This document shows, piece by piece, positions 33,812 to 41,641 of a DNA stretch of 64,000 bases. The position numbers were made by a program, and so were the translations under genes. Numbering within the stretch: position 1 is the first letter of the stretch; every line of letters begins with the position of its first letter. Below the pieces are notes generated by a model. It did not search any database. It saw nothing but the letters and a program-made list of their open reading frames with translations, and was not told the DNA's origin. This DNA comes from Paraburkholderia phenazinium. Lineage in GTDB: Bacteria; Pseudomonadota; Gammaproteobacteria; Burkholderiales; Burkholderiaceae. The stretch spans positions 124,001 through 188,000 of the forward strand of contig NZ_FNCJ01000010.1 of the NCBI RefSeq assembly GCF_900100735.1. Reading direction: 5' to 3'.

Positions 33812-34243
33812 CTAGTGGCTAACCACGGGCGGCGGCGGGTCCGTCACAAAGCCGATCCGCTCGAGCCCCGCCTGCTGCGCCGCGCCCATCACCTGGGCGA
33901 TGACCTCGTAGCGCGTCGAGCGCTCGGCGCGTAGTTGAATCTCCGGCTGCTCCTGCTGCTTGCCTGCTTCCACAAAGCGCGCGCGCATCTGGTCGAGCGT
34001 CAGGCCGTTGCCGTTCCAGTAGATTTTGCCGGCGCCATCGATGGAAAGCGTGATGGTTTGCGGCGTCTGACGCGCCGGCGCGGCGGCGACCTTCGGCAAG
34101 TCGAGCCGGATCGCATGCGTAAATAGGGGCGCGGTAATGATGAAGATCACCAGCAGCACCAGCATCACGTCGATCAGCGGCGTCATGTTGATCTCTGCCA
34201 TCGGCGCCGCGGTTTGGTGCTTTTCGAGTCCGCCGAATGCCAT
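33812..34243 (-). CDS. exbD: ExbD/TolR family protein
   Basis: A 143-residue inner-membrane protein with a single N-terminal transmembrane helix (about 22-40, IDVMLVLLVIFIITAPLF) holding the proton-path aspartate, and a periplasmic domain. It works with the ExbB/TolQ-like protein encoded just upstream to convert proton motive force into work on TonB or Tol partners. The ATG at 34243 is fixed by GCAGGAGGTCGAC; the longer frame to 34456 overlaps exbB. No tonB, tolA, tolB or pal is present here, so ExbD versus TolR cannot be settled. Confidence 0.88.
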   Translation of the reverse strand: MAFGGLEKHQTAAPMAEINMTPLIDVMLVLLVIFIITAPLFTHAIRLDLPKVAAAPARQTPQTITLSIDGAGKIYWNGNGLTLDQMRARFVEAGKQQEQPEIQLRAERSTRYEVIAQVMGAAQQAGLERIGFVTDPPPPVVSH

Positions 34244-34340
34244 GTCGACCTCCTGCCTGCGTAGCGCTGAATTGGACTGAGCTGGGCTGAACGGGACCGA
34301 GCTGCCTGAACCTTGAACCTGATCCGACCTGCGACGCCGC

Positions 34341-35003
34341 TCAGGCAGGCGCGCAGACGTAGGCGTGCAGGTCGTGCGCGAAGCCGTCCAGTTCCTCGGA
34401 CAACTGCCGCACCATGCGGCCGAGCACGTTGTAGGCGAGCACAGCGGGAATCGCAACCACGAGGCCGAAGGCCGTCATGATGAGCGCCTCGCCAACCGGT
34501 CCGGCGACGTTTTCGATCATCGCCTGACCGCTCGCGGCAATGCTGCCGAGCGCGTGATAGATGCCCCACACGGTGCCAAGCAAGCCGACAAACGGCGCGG
34601 TACTGCCCACCGACGCCAGCAGGACCTGGCCGAACTCGAGCCGCCGCTGCGAGGTGTTAAGCGCCTGGCGCAGCGCCCGCAACACCCGTTCGCTGCGTTC
34701 GACGCGCGCGAGCAGCACGCCCGGGATATCCACTTCGGCGACGTGCAACGCGGCTTCGGCGAGCGGCGTGAAGACCCGCTCGCTATCGACCCGCCGCAAA
34801 GCCGCGACCCCGTCCGATAAGGTAGGTGCCTGCCAGAACTGGGCAATCGCGCGCGCCGCCTGGCGCTTTGCGCGGCCCAGCATCCAGCTTTTGACGATCA
34901 GGAAGCACCAGCTCGCCACCGACATGGCCAGCAGCAGATAGGCTACGGCATGGGTGATCGTATCGCTGGATTGCAGGTAGTGAAGAACGCCAGTGCCTGC
35001 CAT
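34341..35003 (-). CDS. exbB: MotA/TolQ/ExbB proton channel family protein
   Basis: A 220-residue protein with three transmembrane helices: residues about 17-40, then two near the C-terminus in the family core GSTAPFVGLLGTVWGIYHAL and EALIMTAFGLVVAIPAVLAYN. It forms the stator-like pentamer around the ExbD-type protein. It starts with ATG at 35003, is followed by exbD after 97 bases and lies 73 bases downstream of dapB. Confidence 0.9.
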   Translation of the reverse strand: MAGTGVLHYLQSSDTITHAVAYLLLAMSVASWCFLIVKSWMLGRAKRQAARAIAQFWQAPTLSDGVAALRRVDSERVFTPLAEAALHVAEVDIPGVLLARVERSERVLRALRQALNTSQRRLEFGQVLLASVGSTAPFVGLLGTVWGIYHALGSIAASGQAMIENVAGPVGEALIMTAFGLVVAIPAVLAYNVLGRMVRQLSEELDGFAHDLHAYVCAPA

Positions 35004-35076
35004 TGGACCTCGCCGTCGGAAAATGTGCGCAGAGTGGGCTTATAGCCCACTCGGGACACGCAGGACAAATACGCGC

Positions 35077-35874
35077 TCAGCGCAAGCCGAGCACGTCCTG
35101 CATGTCGAACAGGCCGCTTGCGTGACCTTCGAGGAAGCGCACCGCGCGCAGCGCGCCCTGTGCATAGGACAGCCGGCTCGCCGATTTGTGTGTGATCTCG
35201 ATGCGCTCGCCGATGCCCGCGAACAGCACGGTATGGTCGCCGACAATATCGCCGCCACGGATCGCCGAGAAACCGATGGTGGACGGATCGCGCTCGCCGG
35301 TGACACCTTCGCGGCCGTACACCGCGCAGTCGTCGAGGTTACGCCCAAGCGCCCCCGCGATCACTTCGCCCATTGCCAGCGCGGTGCCGGACGGTGCGTC
35401 GACCTTGTGGCGGTGATGCGCCTCGATGATCTCGATGTCGTAACCGGTCGCGAAGTGACGCGCCGCGTATTCGAGCAGCTTCAGCGTGACGTTGACGCCC
35501 ACGCTCATGTTGGCCGCAAACACGATACCGATGTTCTCGGCAGCAGCGCGCAGTTGCGCCTTCTGCTCGTTATCGAAACCGGTGGTGCCGATCACCATCT
35601 TGACGTTGTGGCGCTGCGCAGCCGCGAGGTGCACGAGCGTGCCTTCCGGGCGCGTGAAGTCGATCAGGTAGTCGGACTCGGCAAACACTTTCTCGATATC
35701 GTCCGTCAGCAGCACGCCCGTCTGCTTGCCGAGGAACGCCCCGGCATCCTGGCCGAGTTGCGCCGAACCGGCGCGGCCGAGCGCGCCGGAAAGCTTGACG
35801 CCAGAATCGTTCAGGACGGTTTCGATCAGCATCCGGCCCATACGGCCCGATGCACCAGCAATGGCAATGTTCAT
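35077..35874 (-). CDS. dapB: 4-hydroxy-tetrahydrodipicolinate reductase
   Basis: NAD(P)H-dependent reductase of the diaminopimelate/lysine pathway, needed for peptidoglycan. It is 265 residues long. The dinucleotide motif GASGRMGRM is at residues 7-15 and the family signature EAHHRHKVDAPSGTA includes the catalytic His and Lys. The ATG at 35874 (MNIAIAGASGRMG) was chosen over upstream extensions into Pro/Arg-rich sequence. It lies between bamE and the ExbB-like gene. Confidence 0.96.
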   Translation of the reverse strand: MNIAIAGASGRMGRMLIETVLNDSGVKLSGALGRAGSAQLGQDAGAFLGKQTGVLLTDDIEKVFAESDYLIDFTRPEGTLVHLAAAQRHNVKMVIGTTGFDNEQKAQLRAAAENIGIVFAANMSVGVNVTLKLLEYAARHFATGYDIEIIEAHHRHKVDAPSGTALAMGEVIAGALGRNLDDCAVYGREGVTGERDPSTIGFSAIRGGDIVGDHTVLFAGIGERIEITHKSASRLSYAQGALRAVRFLEGHASGLFDMQDVLGLR

Positions 35875-36067
35875 GGCAGTCACGTACGAAAGACGACGGA
35901 AAAAGCGACGCGAAGTGCGCCGCCGAAGGCGCCAAAACGGGCACCCAATCGGAGGGCACAGCGGGGGCCACAACGGACACCCCCGCGGGCGCCACGAAAG
36001 GCGGCAACAAACACAAATGACGGGCTCGCGCGAGGCACGCGGCCCGTCATTGTCAGGGACAGCGTAT

Positions 36068-36886
36068 TTAGCTACCCGTTCCCGAAGCCGCCGAAGCGGA
36101 CGACGTTAGCGGTGCATTGTAGGTCGGTCCGTTGCTGCTCTGCGAGCCAGCCGGCCCAACCGGGTTGCTTTCCGGCGCACCCGGCACAGTGGGCGGCGGC
36201 GGACGCGTGAACTGGAACTGCGGCTGCCCAGGCGTCGTGGCGCCTTGCGGCACGACGCCGCCGTTCACGGTCGGGGCACTCGCGCGCGCCGACGAGGTGA
36301 TCTTGCCAGCCGGCGCCTGCACGGCGTCCGTCGCGCGGTTGGCCGCCTGGGCGGCTTCGGCGTTCGGGTCCATGGATTGCGCAGCCGCTGCGGCGGCATC
36401 CGCCGGCGGCGTTGCCGCGACCGGTGCAGCGGCAGCCGTGCCCGAAGCGGCAACCGGCGCGCTCGCGGCCGCTACCGGAACAGCTTTCTTGCCGCGCTTG
36501 TCACCGTCGATTTCAGCGAGCAGTTCGAGGTTGGACGGCAGATCTTCGCCACCCGACCAGCTTGCGACACGGTCACCCGCGAAATTCACGACGAAATCGC
36601 GCTGCTGCACGACGCTCGTGTTGCCGCGCTTGAAATAGAACACGTAGTCCCAGCGGTCCGCATGGAACATGTCCGCGAGGAGCGGCGTGCCGAGCAACTG
36701 GCGCACCTGGTCGCGCGACATGCCGACCTGCATCTGGGCAGCCGCCTCAGCCGAGACGAAGTTGCCCTGCACAACGGTAATCCGATATGGCGTGATGCTT
36801 TGGGCGATTCGCTGCGTTACGCTGTCGTAGGTCGAACACCCGGCAAGCACCGCGACAGTCGCTGCAGCAATCAAGGTACCCCGCAT
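36068..36886 (-). CDS. bamE: Outer membrane assembly lipoprotein BamE with long C-terminal extension
   Basis: Accessory lipoprotein of the BAM complex that folds outer-membrane beta-barrels. The SmpA/OmlA domain occupies about residues 20-110: lipobox LAGC, then FVSAEAAAQMQVGMSRDQVR, LLGTPLLADMFHADRWDYVF and the QQRDFVVNF strand. At 272 residues it is more than twice E. coli BamE (113). Residues from about 120 on are an Ala/Pro/Ser-rich, probably disordered tail. The ATG at 36886 was chosen because GGGGGAG lies 5-10 bases upstream; a start at 36934 would also read through. It is divergent from fur, an arrangement known for omlA-fur in other proteobacteria. Confidence 0.9.
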   Translation of the reverse strand: MRGTLIAAATVAVLAGCSTYDSVTQRIAQSITPYRITVVQGNFVSAEAAAQMQVGMSRDQVRQLLGTPLLADMFHADRWDYVFYFKRGNTSVVQQRDFVVNFAGDRVASWSGGEDLPSNLELLAEIDGDKRGKKAVPVAAASAPVAASGTAAAAPVAATPPADAAAAAAQSMDPNAEAAQAANRATDAVQAPAGKITSSARASAPTVNGGVVPQGATTPGQPQFQFTRPPPPTVPGAPESNPVGPAGSQSSNGPTYNAPLTSSASAASGTGS

Positions 36887-37048
36887 GCGGCTCCCCCGGT
36901 AGATCAATAGAGATTTTGAAATCATTTCACTCACCGTGCGGGCCCTGCCTGTGGCGAGCCGCGCGAGTTTCGTTGCATCGAAGATGACCTGAACAGCGAA
37001 AACACATTACTATTAGAACCCTGCATTGTACTCTAGGGATCCCTTGCC

Positions 37049-37477
37049 ATGACCAATCCAACCGATCTCAAAAATATCGGCCTCAAGGCGACCCTACCGC
37101 GCCTCAAGATTCTGGAGATTTTCCAGCACAGCCCGGTGCGTCACCTGACCGCTGAAGATGTCTACCGCAACCTGCTGCACGAAGAACTCGATATCGGTCT
37201 TGCTACCGTGTATCGCGTGCTGACGCAGTTCGAGCAGGCGGGGCTGCTGTCGCGCAGCAACTTCGAATCCGGCAAAGCCGTGTTCGAACTGAACGAAGGC
37301 ACCCACCACGATCACCTGGTGTGTATCGACTGCGGGCTGGTCGAGGAGTTCTTCGACCAGGAAATCGAGACCCGCCAGCAAGCGATCGCAAAAGAGCGCG
37401 GTTTCAAGCTGCAGGAGCATGCGCTGGCGCTGTACGGCGCCTGCACGAAGGAAAAGTGCCCGCATCGCAAGCACTGA
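37049..37477 (+). CDS. fur: Ferric uptake regulator
   Basis: Fe2+-dependent global repressor of iron acquisition. It is a 142-residue protein with an N-terminal winged helix (LTAEDVYRNLLHEELDIGLATVYRVL). The metal and dimerisation domain has the HHDH motif (GTHHDHLVCIDCG) and a C-terminal CTKEKCP pair. It starts with ATG at 37049 after TAGGGATCCC. It is monocistronic and followed by a strong terminator. It is divergent from bamE across a 162-base gap that probably holds both promoters. Confidence 0.96.
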   Translation: MTNPTDLKNIGLKATLPRLKILEIFQHSPVRHLTAEDVYRNLLHEELDIGLATVYRVLTQFEQAGLLSRSNFESGKAVFELNEGTHHDHLVCIDCGLVEEFFDQEIETRQQAIAKERGFKLQEHALALYGACTKEKCPHRKH

Positions 37478-37531
37478 TGGGCATTATGGTCGCGTGCCCT
37501 CGGGTTCGCGAGCCGTATAGGTAAGAAAGAG

Positions 37532-37565
37532 AAACCCGGTCGTCGAAAGCTGACCGGGTTTTTTT
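37532..37565 (+). terminator. Intrinsic terminator of fur
   Basis: AACCCGGTC (37532-37540) pairs with GACCGGGTT (37552-37560), followed by a run of T to 37565 on the plus strand. It faces the convergent allA transcript. Confidence 0.88.
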
Positions 37566-37598
37566 GCGTCCGGGCGGACGGAGATGCTGCTGCAAGCG

Positions 37599-38126
37599 CT
37601 AGGCCGGCGCCGGATCCAACGTCACCACACCGTCCGGGCCGCCCACGAGCCGCCAAGTGTCTGCCAGCACAAGCTCGTCGCAATTGGGCTGCTCGCCGCC
37701 TCGATCCACCACCACGAAGTCGCTGACCCGCCCAAGCGCAAGCAGCGGATGGTGCCAGACCCCTTTTGCATAGTTGACGCCCTGCCAACCCTCGGTCCAG
37801 AACGCTCGCATCTGCACCGGATCGAACTCGCCTGCCGGCGCCACCACGACGAGGTAGCTGGCCGCTGCAAGCGGAAGGAAAGCCTGGCTGCCGAGCGGGT
37901 GGCGCTCCATCATGCCGATCTCGACCGGCAGCGCACGCGGTTGCGCACGAAACAGGTTGATCAGCGGCCGGCCGCCCTGCTCGCCCACGTCGACCTTGGC
38001 AAGATCGTGGTATCGCTCGGTCGTGCCGCCGTTGATCGCGAAGTGGCGCGCGCCGTCCAGTTCGATCACATCGCCGAACGGCGCGAAGGCCGCGCGCGTC
38101 AGGCGCTCTATTTGCAGGGTCTTCAT
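37599..38126 (-). CDS. allA: Ureidoglycolate lyase
   Basis: Releases urea from ureidoglycolate to give glyoxylate, the step after allantoicase in purine catabolism. It is a 175-residue cupin-fold protein with family motifs AFAPFGDVIEL, the MMERHPLGSQAFLPL metal-site histidine region and YAKGVWHHPLLAL. The ATG at 38126 (MKTLQIERLTRAAF) was chosen; the open frame extends further only because it overlaps alc. It follows alc by 26 bases and is the last gene of the dctA-alc-allA unit. Confidence 0.93.
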   Translation of the reverse strand: MKTLQIERLTRAAFAPFGDVIELDGARHFAINGGTTERYHDLAKVDVGEQGGRPLINLFRAQPRALPVEIGMMERHPLGSQAFLPLAAASYLVVVAPAGEFDPVQMRAFWTEGWQGVNYAKGVWHHPLLALGRVSDFVVVDRGGEQPNCDELVLADTWRLVGGPDGVVTLDPAPA

Positions 38127-38152
38127 CGCAGCGTCTTCCTTGCCATCTGCCG

Positions 38153-39163
38153 TTACGCCAGTTCGCCCCACAGACGCAGGCGCGACACGCCGCCGTCCGG
38201 GAAGATATTGAAACGCACGTGGGTGACCGGGCCGAGCGAGGCCAGTTCGGCTTCGAACGGATGGACATGGTCCATCTGCAGCTTCTGCTCGCCCATCAGG
38301 ACTGGCCAGAACATGGCCTGAGTCACCAGCGAGTCGTCCGTGCCGCCCGTCACGCTCGCCGCCTGCAGCGAGCAGCGGTCCGGGAAGTTGCCCTTGAAGT
38401 AAGCCGTGTCCACTTCGACTTTGCGAATCACGCCCGGCCGCGCCAGTGCAACGATCGCCCAGTCGTTGCCCGGCTCGCGGCGGCGGCGCGTTTCCCAGCC
38501 GTCGCCCATGTTGACGCCGCGTCCTGGCATCAGCATCTGCGAGGCCGGTCCGAAATGCTGGTTGTTCGCAGCGACGAGGTAGGCGCCGTTTTCGATCGCC
38601 GCCAGATCTATCAGGCTGCCACGCTCGACGCGATCCCAATCGCGCTTGGGCTGGCCATAGACACGCAGGCGCGCCAGACCGCCGTCCGGGTACAGGTTCA
38701 CGCGCAGGTGCGTGAAGGCGCGCGCGTCGCTGACTTCGACGTAATGGTGTTGGTTGCCTTGCAGCGTCATCGCCGGTACGACCACTTGCCAGTCGGCGTT
38801 GTCGGGCGGGATCTCAGCGTCGGCGTAGCACCCCTCCAGCGAGGCGGCCGGCGGGAAATTGCCGGTGAAGTGGCTCGTGTCCAGGTCCACCCCATGGATC
38901 ACGCCCGGCCGCGCGAGCCGGACCACGCAGTAGTCGTGTCCGGTAGTGCGCTTGCGGCGGGTTTCCCAGCCGTCCATCCATTTGCCGTGATCGTCGTACT
39001 TGCCGGGAATGAACACCGCCGGTTGCGGGTCGAGCATCCGCTCTTTGGGCGCGAAGAATTCGTCGCTGGCATAGAGCGCCTGCGCGCCGAGGCGCGGGTC
39101 GGCCAGATTCATGTAACGGCGGGTGAAGGCGGGAGCGTTGGGGTCGAGGATTGGAGTAGCCAT
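38153..39163 (-). CDS. alc: Allantoicase
   Basis: Hydrolyses allantoate to ureidoglycolate and urea. It is 336 residues long and built from two homologous beta-sandwich halves. The repeat is plain in the sequence: DGWETRRKRTTGHDYCVVRL and TSHFTGNFPP in the first half, DGWETRRRREPGNDWAIVAL and AYFKGNFPDRCSLQAA in the second. It starts with ATG at 39163. It lies between a DctA-type permease gene (117-base gap) and allA (26-base gap), all on one strand. Allantoinase is not in the window. Confidence 0.95.
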   Translation of the reverse strand: MATPILDPNAPAFTRRYMNLADPRLGAQALYASDEFFAPKERMLDPQPAVFIPGKYDDHGKWMDGWETRRKRTTGHDYCVVRLARPGVIHGVDLDTSHFTGNFPPAASLEGCYADAEIPPDNADWQVVVPAMTLQGNQHHYVEVSDARAFTHLRVNLYPDGGLARLRVYGQPKRDWDRVERGSLIDLAAIENGAYLVAANNQHFGPASQMLMPGRGVNMGDGWETRRRREPGNDWAIVALARPGVIRKVEVDTAYFKGNFPDRCSLQAASVTGGTDDSLVTQAMFWPVLMGEQKLQMDHVHPFEAELASLGPVTHVRFNIFPDGGVSRLRLWGELA

Positions 39164-39280
39164 GGTCTCGGTCTAACGGTAAGAAGGTGAAAGCCGGTGG
39201 GCGCGACGGCATCTGCACGTGCTGCCGGTACTACTGCGCCTGCCGGACGGATGCTGCGTTGTGTGGGGCGGTGCCGTGGA

Positions 39281-40609
39281 TCAGATCGCGTGGGCAGGAT
39301 CCGCGGAGACACCCGGAACATCGGTTTCTTCGCCTGCAGGAACATAGAGGAACGCGGCTTCCCGGTTCAACACGCTGCGAGCGCGAGCCTTGTCGATGTC
39401 GTTTTCCCAGACCGCCACCACTACCGTGGCAACGCAGTTGCCGATCAGGTTGGTCAGCGCACGGGCAATCCCGACGAACCAGTCCACCGGCAGGATCAGC
39501 ACCAGACCCAGCACCGGAATCGCAGGAATCGCGGAGAGCGTGGCGGCAAGAATCACGATCGCCGAACCGGGGATGCCGTGTGCGCCTTTCGACGTCACCA
39601 GCGACACCAGCACCACCACGATCAGGTCGTGCACCGACAGCGGCGTATTGGTGGCCTGCGCGATGAAGATCACCGCGAGCGTCAGGTAGATCGAGAAGCC
39701 GTCCAGATTGAACGAGTAGCCGGTGGGGATGACGAGGCCAACAGTCGAATCCTTCACGCCCATCCACTCGAGCTTGCGCATCACCTGCGGCAACACGGCA
39801 TCCGAGGACGCGGTGCCGAGCACAATCGACATTTCCTCGCGCAGATAACGAATCAGCTTGAAGACGCTGAAGCCGGCCAGATGCATGACAATGCCCAGCA
39901 CGACCGCGACGAAGACGATGCAGCTCGCGTAGAACACCACCACCAGCAGACCCAGTTGTTCGAGCGAAGCGACGCCGTAGGTACCAGTGGTAAAGGCGAT
40001 CGCGCCAAGCACGCCGAGCGGCGCCAGCTTGATGATGAAGCTCATCACGCGGAAGAACACCTGCGCCAGTTCGTCGATCAGGCTGCTCACTTTCTGCGCC
40101 TTGCCACCGAGCAAGGACAGCGCCGAGCCGAACAGCACGGAGAACACGAGGATCTGCAGGATGTCGCCAGTGGCGAACGCGTTGATCGCCGTATCAGGAA
40201 TGATCTTCAGCAGAAACCCTGCGGTATCCTTGAGATCTTTGGTGTGCTCGGTGTAGGTGGTGAGCGACGCGGCATCGAGCGAGTGCATATTGATGTTCAT
40301 GCCGACGCCGGGCTTCGTGACATACGCCAGCACCGCACCGATCAAGAGTGCGATCGTCGTCATGAACTCGAAGTAGACCACCGCCTTCAGGCCGACCCGG
40401 CCTACTTTCTTCAGATCGCCCGCGTGCGCCATGCCGCTCACCACCACGCAGAACACGATCGGACCGATCACCATCTTGATCAGCTTCAGGAAACCGTCGC
40501 CGAGCGGCCGCAACGATTGGGCGAAATGCGGAAACAGCGCGCCGATCACGATGCCCGCTACTAGAGCGATCACCACCCGGCCAAACAGCGAATTGAAAAA
40601 CTTCAACAC
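39281..40609 (-). CDS. dctA: DctA-type dicarboxylate/cation symporter
   Basis: A 442-residue inner-membrane symporter of the DAACS family. It has multiple hydrophobic helices and re-entrant loops, including the GLVIPTGYSFNLDGFSIYLT motif and the GTASSDAVLPQVMRKLEW hairpin. DctA proteins import succinate, fumarate and malate. Here the gene heads an apparent operon with alc and allA, so its substrate could instead be linked to ureide metabolism. The ATG at 40609 lies 33 bases from a perfect palindrome (40643-40659) that is a likely operator of the divergent GntR regulator. Confidence 0.92.
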   Translation of the reverse strand: MLKFFNSLFGRVVIALVAGIVIGALFPHFAQSLRPLGDGFLKLIKMVIGPIVFCVVVSGMAHAGDLKKVGRVGLKAVVYFEFMTTIALLIGAVLAYVTKPGVGMNINMHSLDAASLTTYTEHTKDLKDTAGFLLKIIPDTAINAFATGDILQILVFSVLFGSALSLLGGKAQKVSSLIDELAQVFFRVMSFIIKLAPLGVLGAIAFTTGTYGVASLEQLGLLVVVFYASCIVFVAVVLGIVMHLAGFSVFKLIRYLREEMSIVLGTASSDAVLPQVMRKLEWMGVKDSTVGLVIPTGYSFNLDGFSIYLTLAVIFIAQATNTPLSVHDLIVVVLVSLVTSKGAHGIPGSAIVILAATLSAIPAIPVLGLVLILPVDWFVGIARALTNLIGNCVATVVVAVWENDIDKARARSVLNREAAFLYVPAGEETDVPGVSADPAHAI

Positions 40610-40642
40610 GGCCTTCTCCCGGTTACGGATTTCATCTGTTCA

Positions 40643-40659
40643 TACTGGTCCGACCAGTA
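40643..40659. promoter_or_regulatory. Perfect palindromic operator upstream of dctA
   Basis: TACTGGTCCGACCAGTA has 8-base arms and a single central base. The TGGTC/GACCA core matches the operator type bound by FadR-subfamily GntR regulators. It sits 33 bases before dctA, in the gap with the divergent GntR gene, where it would overlap the dctA promoter or leader. Confidence 0.75.
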
Positions 40660-40836
40660 CTGTTATGGTGGATAGTAGGAAGCCGATATAGTGGAGTCAA
40701 GACAGAATTTAATAGTGTTTACCCGCCTAATCTTGCGGCGTTTTGACGGTTTTATGTCAGAAGATTGATTCCGCGCTGCGCGTGCCGAAGCCGGGGATTA
40801 CAATGCCGGTCAGACCACCCGATTGAGTGGAAGATC

Positions 40837-41529
40837 ATGAAGAACGTCCCGCATACCGTCACCGATTCCGCTATTGCCACTATCCGCGAACGGATCGAGG
40901 GCGGCGTGTATCCAGTGGGCAGTCTGTTGCCCGCGCAACGTCAGCTCTCCGAAGAACTCGCCATTAGCCGCGCGTCGCTGCGTGAGGCGCTTTCGACGCT
41001 CGAGGCGCTCGGCATGTTGATGATTCGTCCGGGCAAGGGCGTGTACGTCGAGAGCGCGCAAGCGTCCGCCGCGAACCCTTGGCGTTTCGCGGAGCAGTCT
41101 TCCCTGCCGGATACGTATCAGATGCGCTTCGCGCTAGAAGGCTTCGTTGCGCGCATGGCGGCGCTGGCGGTCAGCGACGCTGACCTTGCGTGGTTCGAAG
41201 AGAACATCGAGGCGATGCACGGTGCACTCGCCTGCAACGAGCTGGACGAAGCGGCGCAACTCGACTTCGATTTCCACATGCGCATCGTAAGCATTGCCGG
41301 CAATGCGGCGATTGAGTCGATCCTGCGCAGCAGTTCGGACATCATGAAGGAGAGTCAGCGCATGCCGTTCTTCAAGCGCGAACTGGTGCTCTCCACTTAC
41401 CACGAGCATCGCGAGATTCTCGATGCGCTAAAGGCACGGGATTCCGCCGCGGCCGGTAAAGCGATCGAGATGCACATCACCAATGCCGCGCAGCGCGCAG
41501 GCGTGTATTTTCCGGTGCCGAAGGCTTAA
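40837..41529 (+). CDS. GntR family regulator, FadR subfamily
   Basis: A 230-residue regulator with an N-terminal winged helix (residues about 10-75; LPAQRQLSEELAISRASLREALSTLEALGML) and an all-helical FCD effector domain (about 90-220). FCD domains usually bind small carboxylates through a metal site; the histidines in DFDFHMRIVS and ITNAAQ-adjacent MH fit this. The ATG at 40837 was chosen because it follows GGAAGATC; the longer frame to 40765 has no homology. It is divergent from dctA-alc-allA with a palindromic operator between, so it is probably the local repressor. Confidence 0.9.
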   Translation: MKNVPHTVTDSAIATIRERIEGGVYPVGSLLPAQRQLSEELAISRASLREALSTLEALGMLMIRPGKGVYVESAQASAANPWRFAEQSSLPDTYQMRFALEGFVARMAALAVSDADLAWFEENIEAMHGALACNELDEAAQLDFDFHMRIVSIAGNAAIESILRSSSDIMKESQRMPFFKRELVLSTYHEHREILDALKARDSAAAGKAIEMHITNAAQRAGVYFPVPKA

Positions 41530-41571
41530 GGCTTAGCCACTTTAGACGCGCGGCTAAAACCGCGGACGAAA

Positions 41572-41597
41572 AAAAACCGCTCCGATGAGCGGTTTTT
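41572..41597. terminator. Bidirectional terminator between the GntR gene and gapA
   Basis: AAAAACCGCT (41572-41581) pairs with AGCGGTTTTT (41588-41597) around a 6-base loop. A and T tracts suit both converging transcripts. Confidence 0.85.
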
Positions 41598-41641
41598 CAT
41601 GTGCTGCGCCTGAATCAAATCAAGCGCAGCAGCGGTACAGC

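Noticed and set aside
37599..38639. Extended 346-codon version of the ureidoglycolate lyase
   Set aside because: The N-terminal half is an off-frame reading of alc; the start at 38126 gives the family length and N-terminus.
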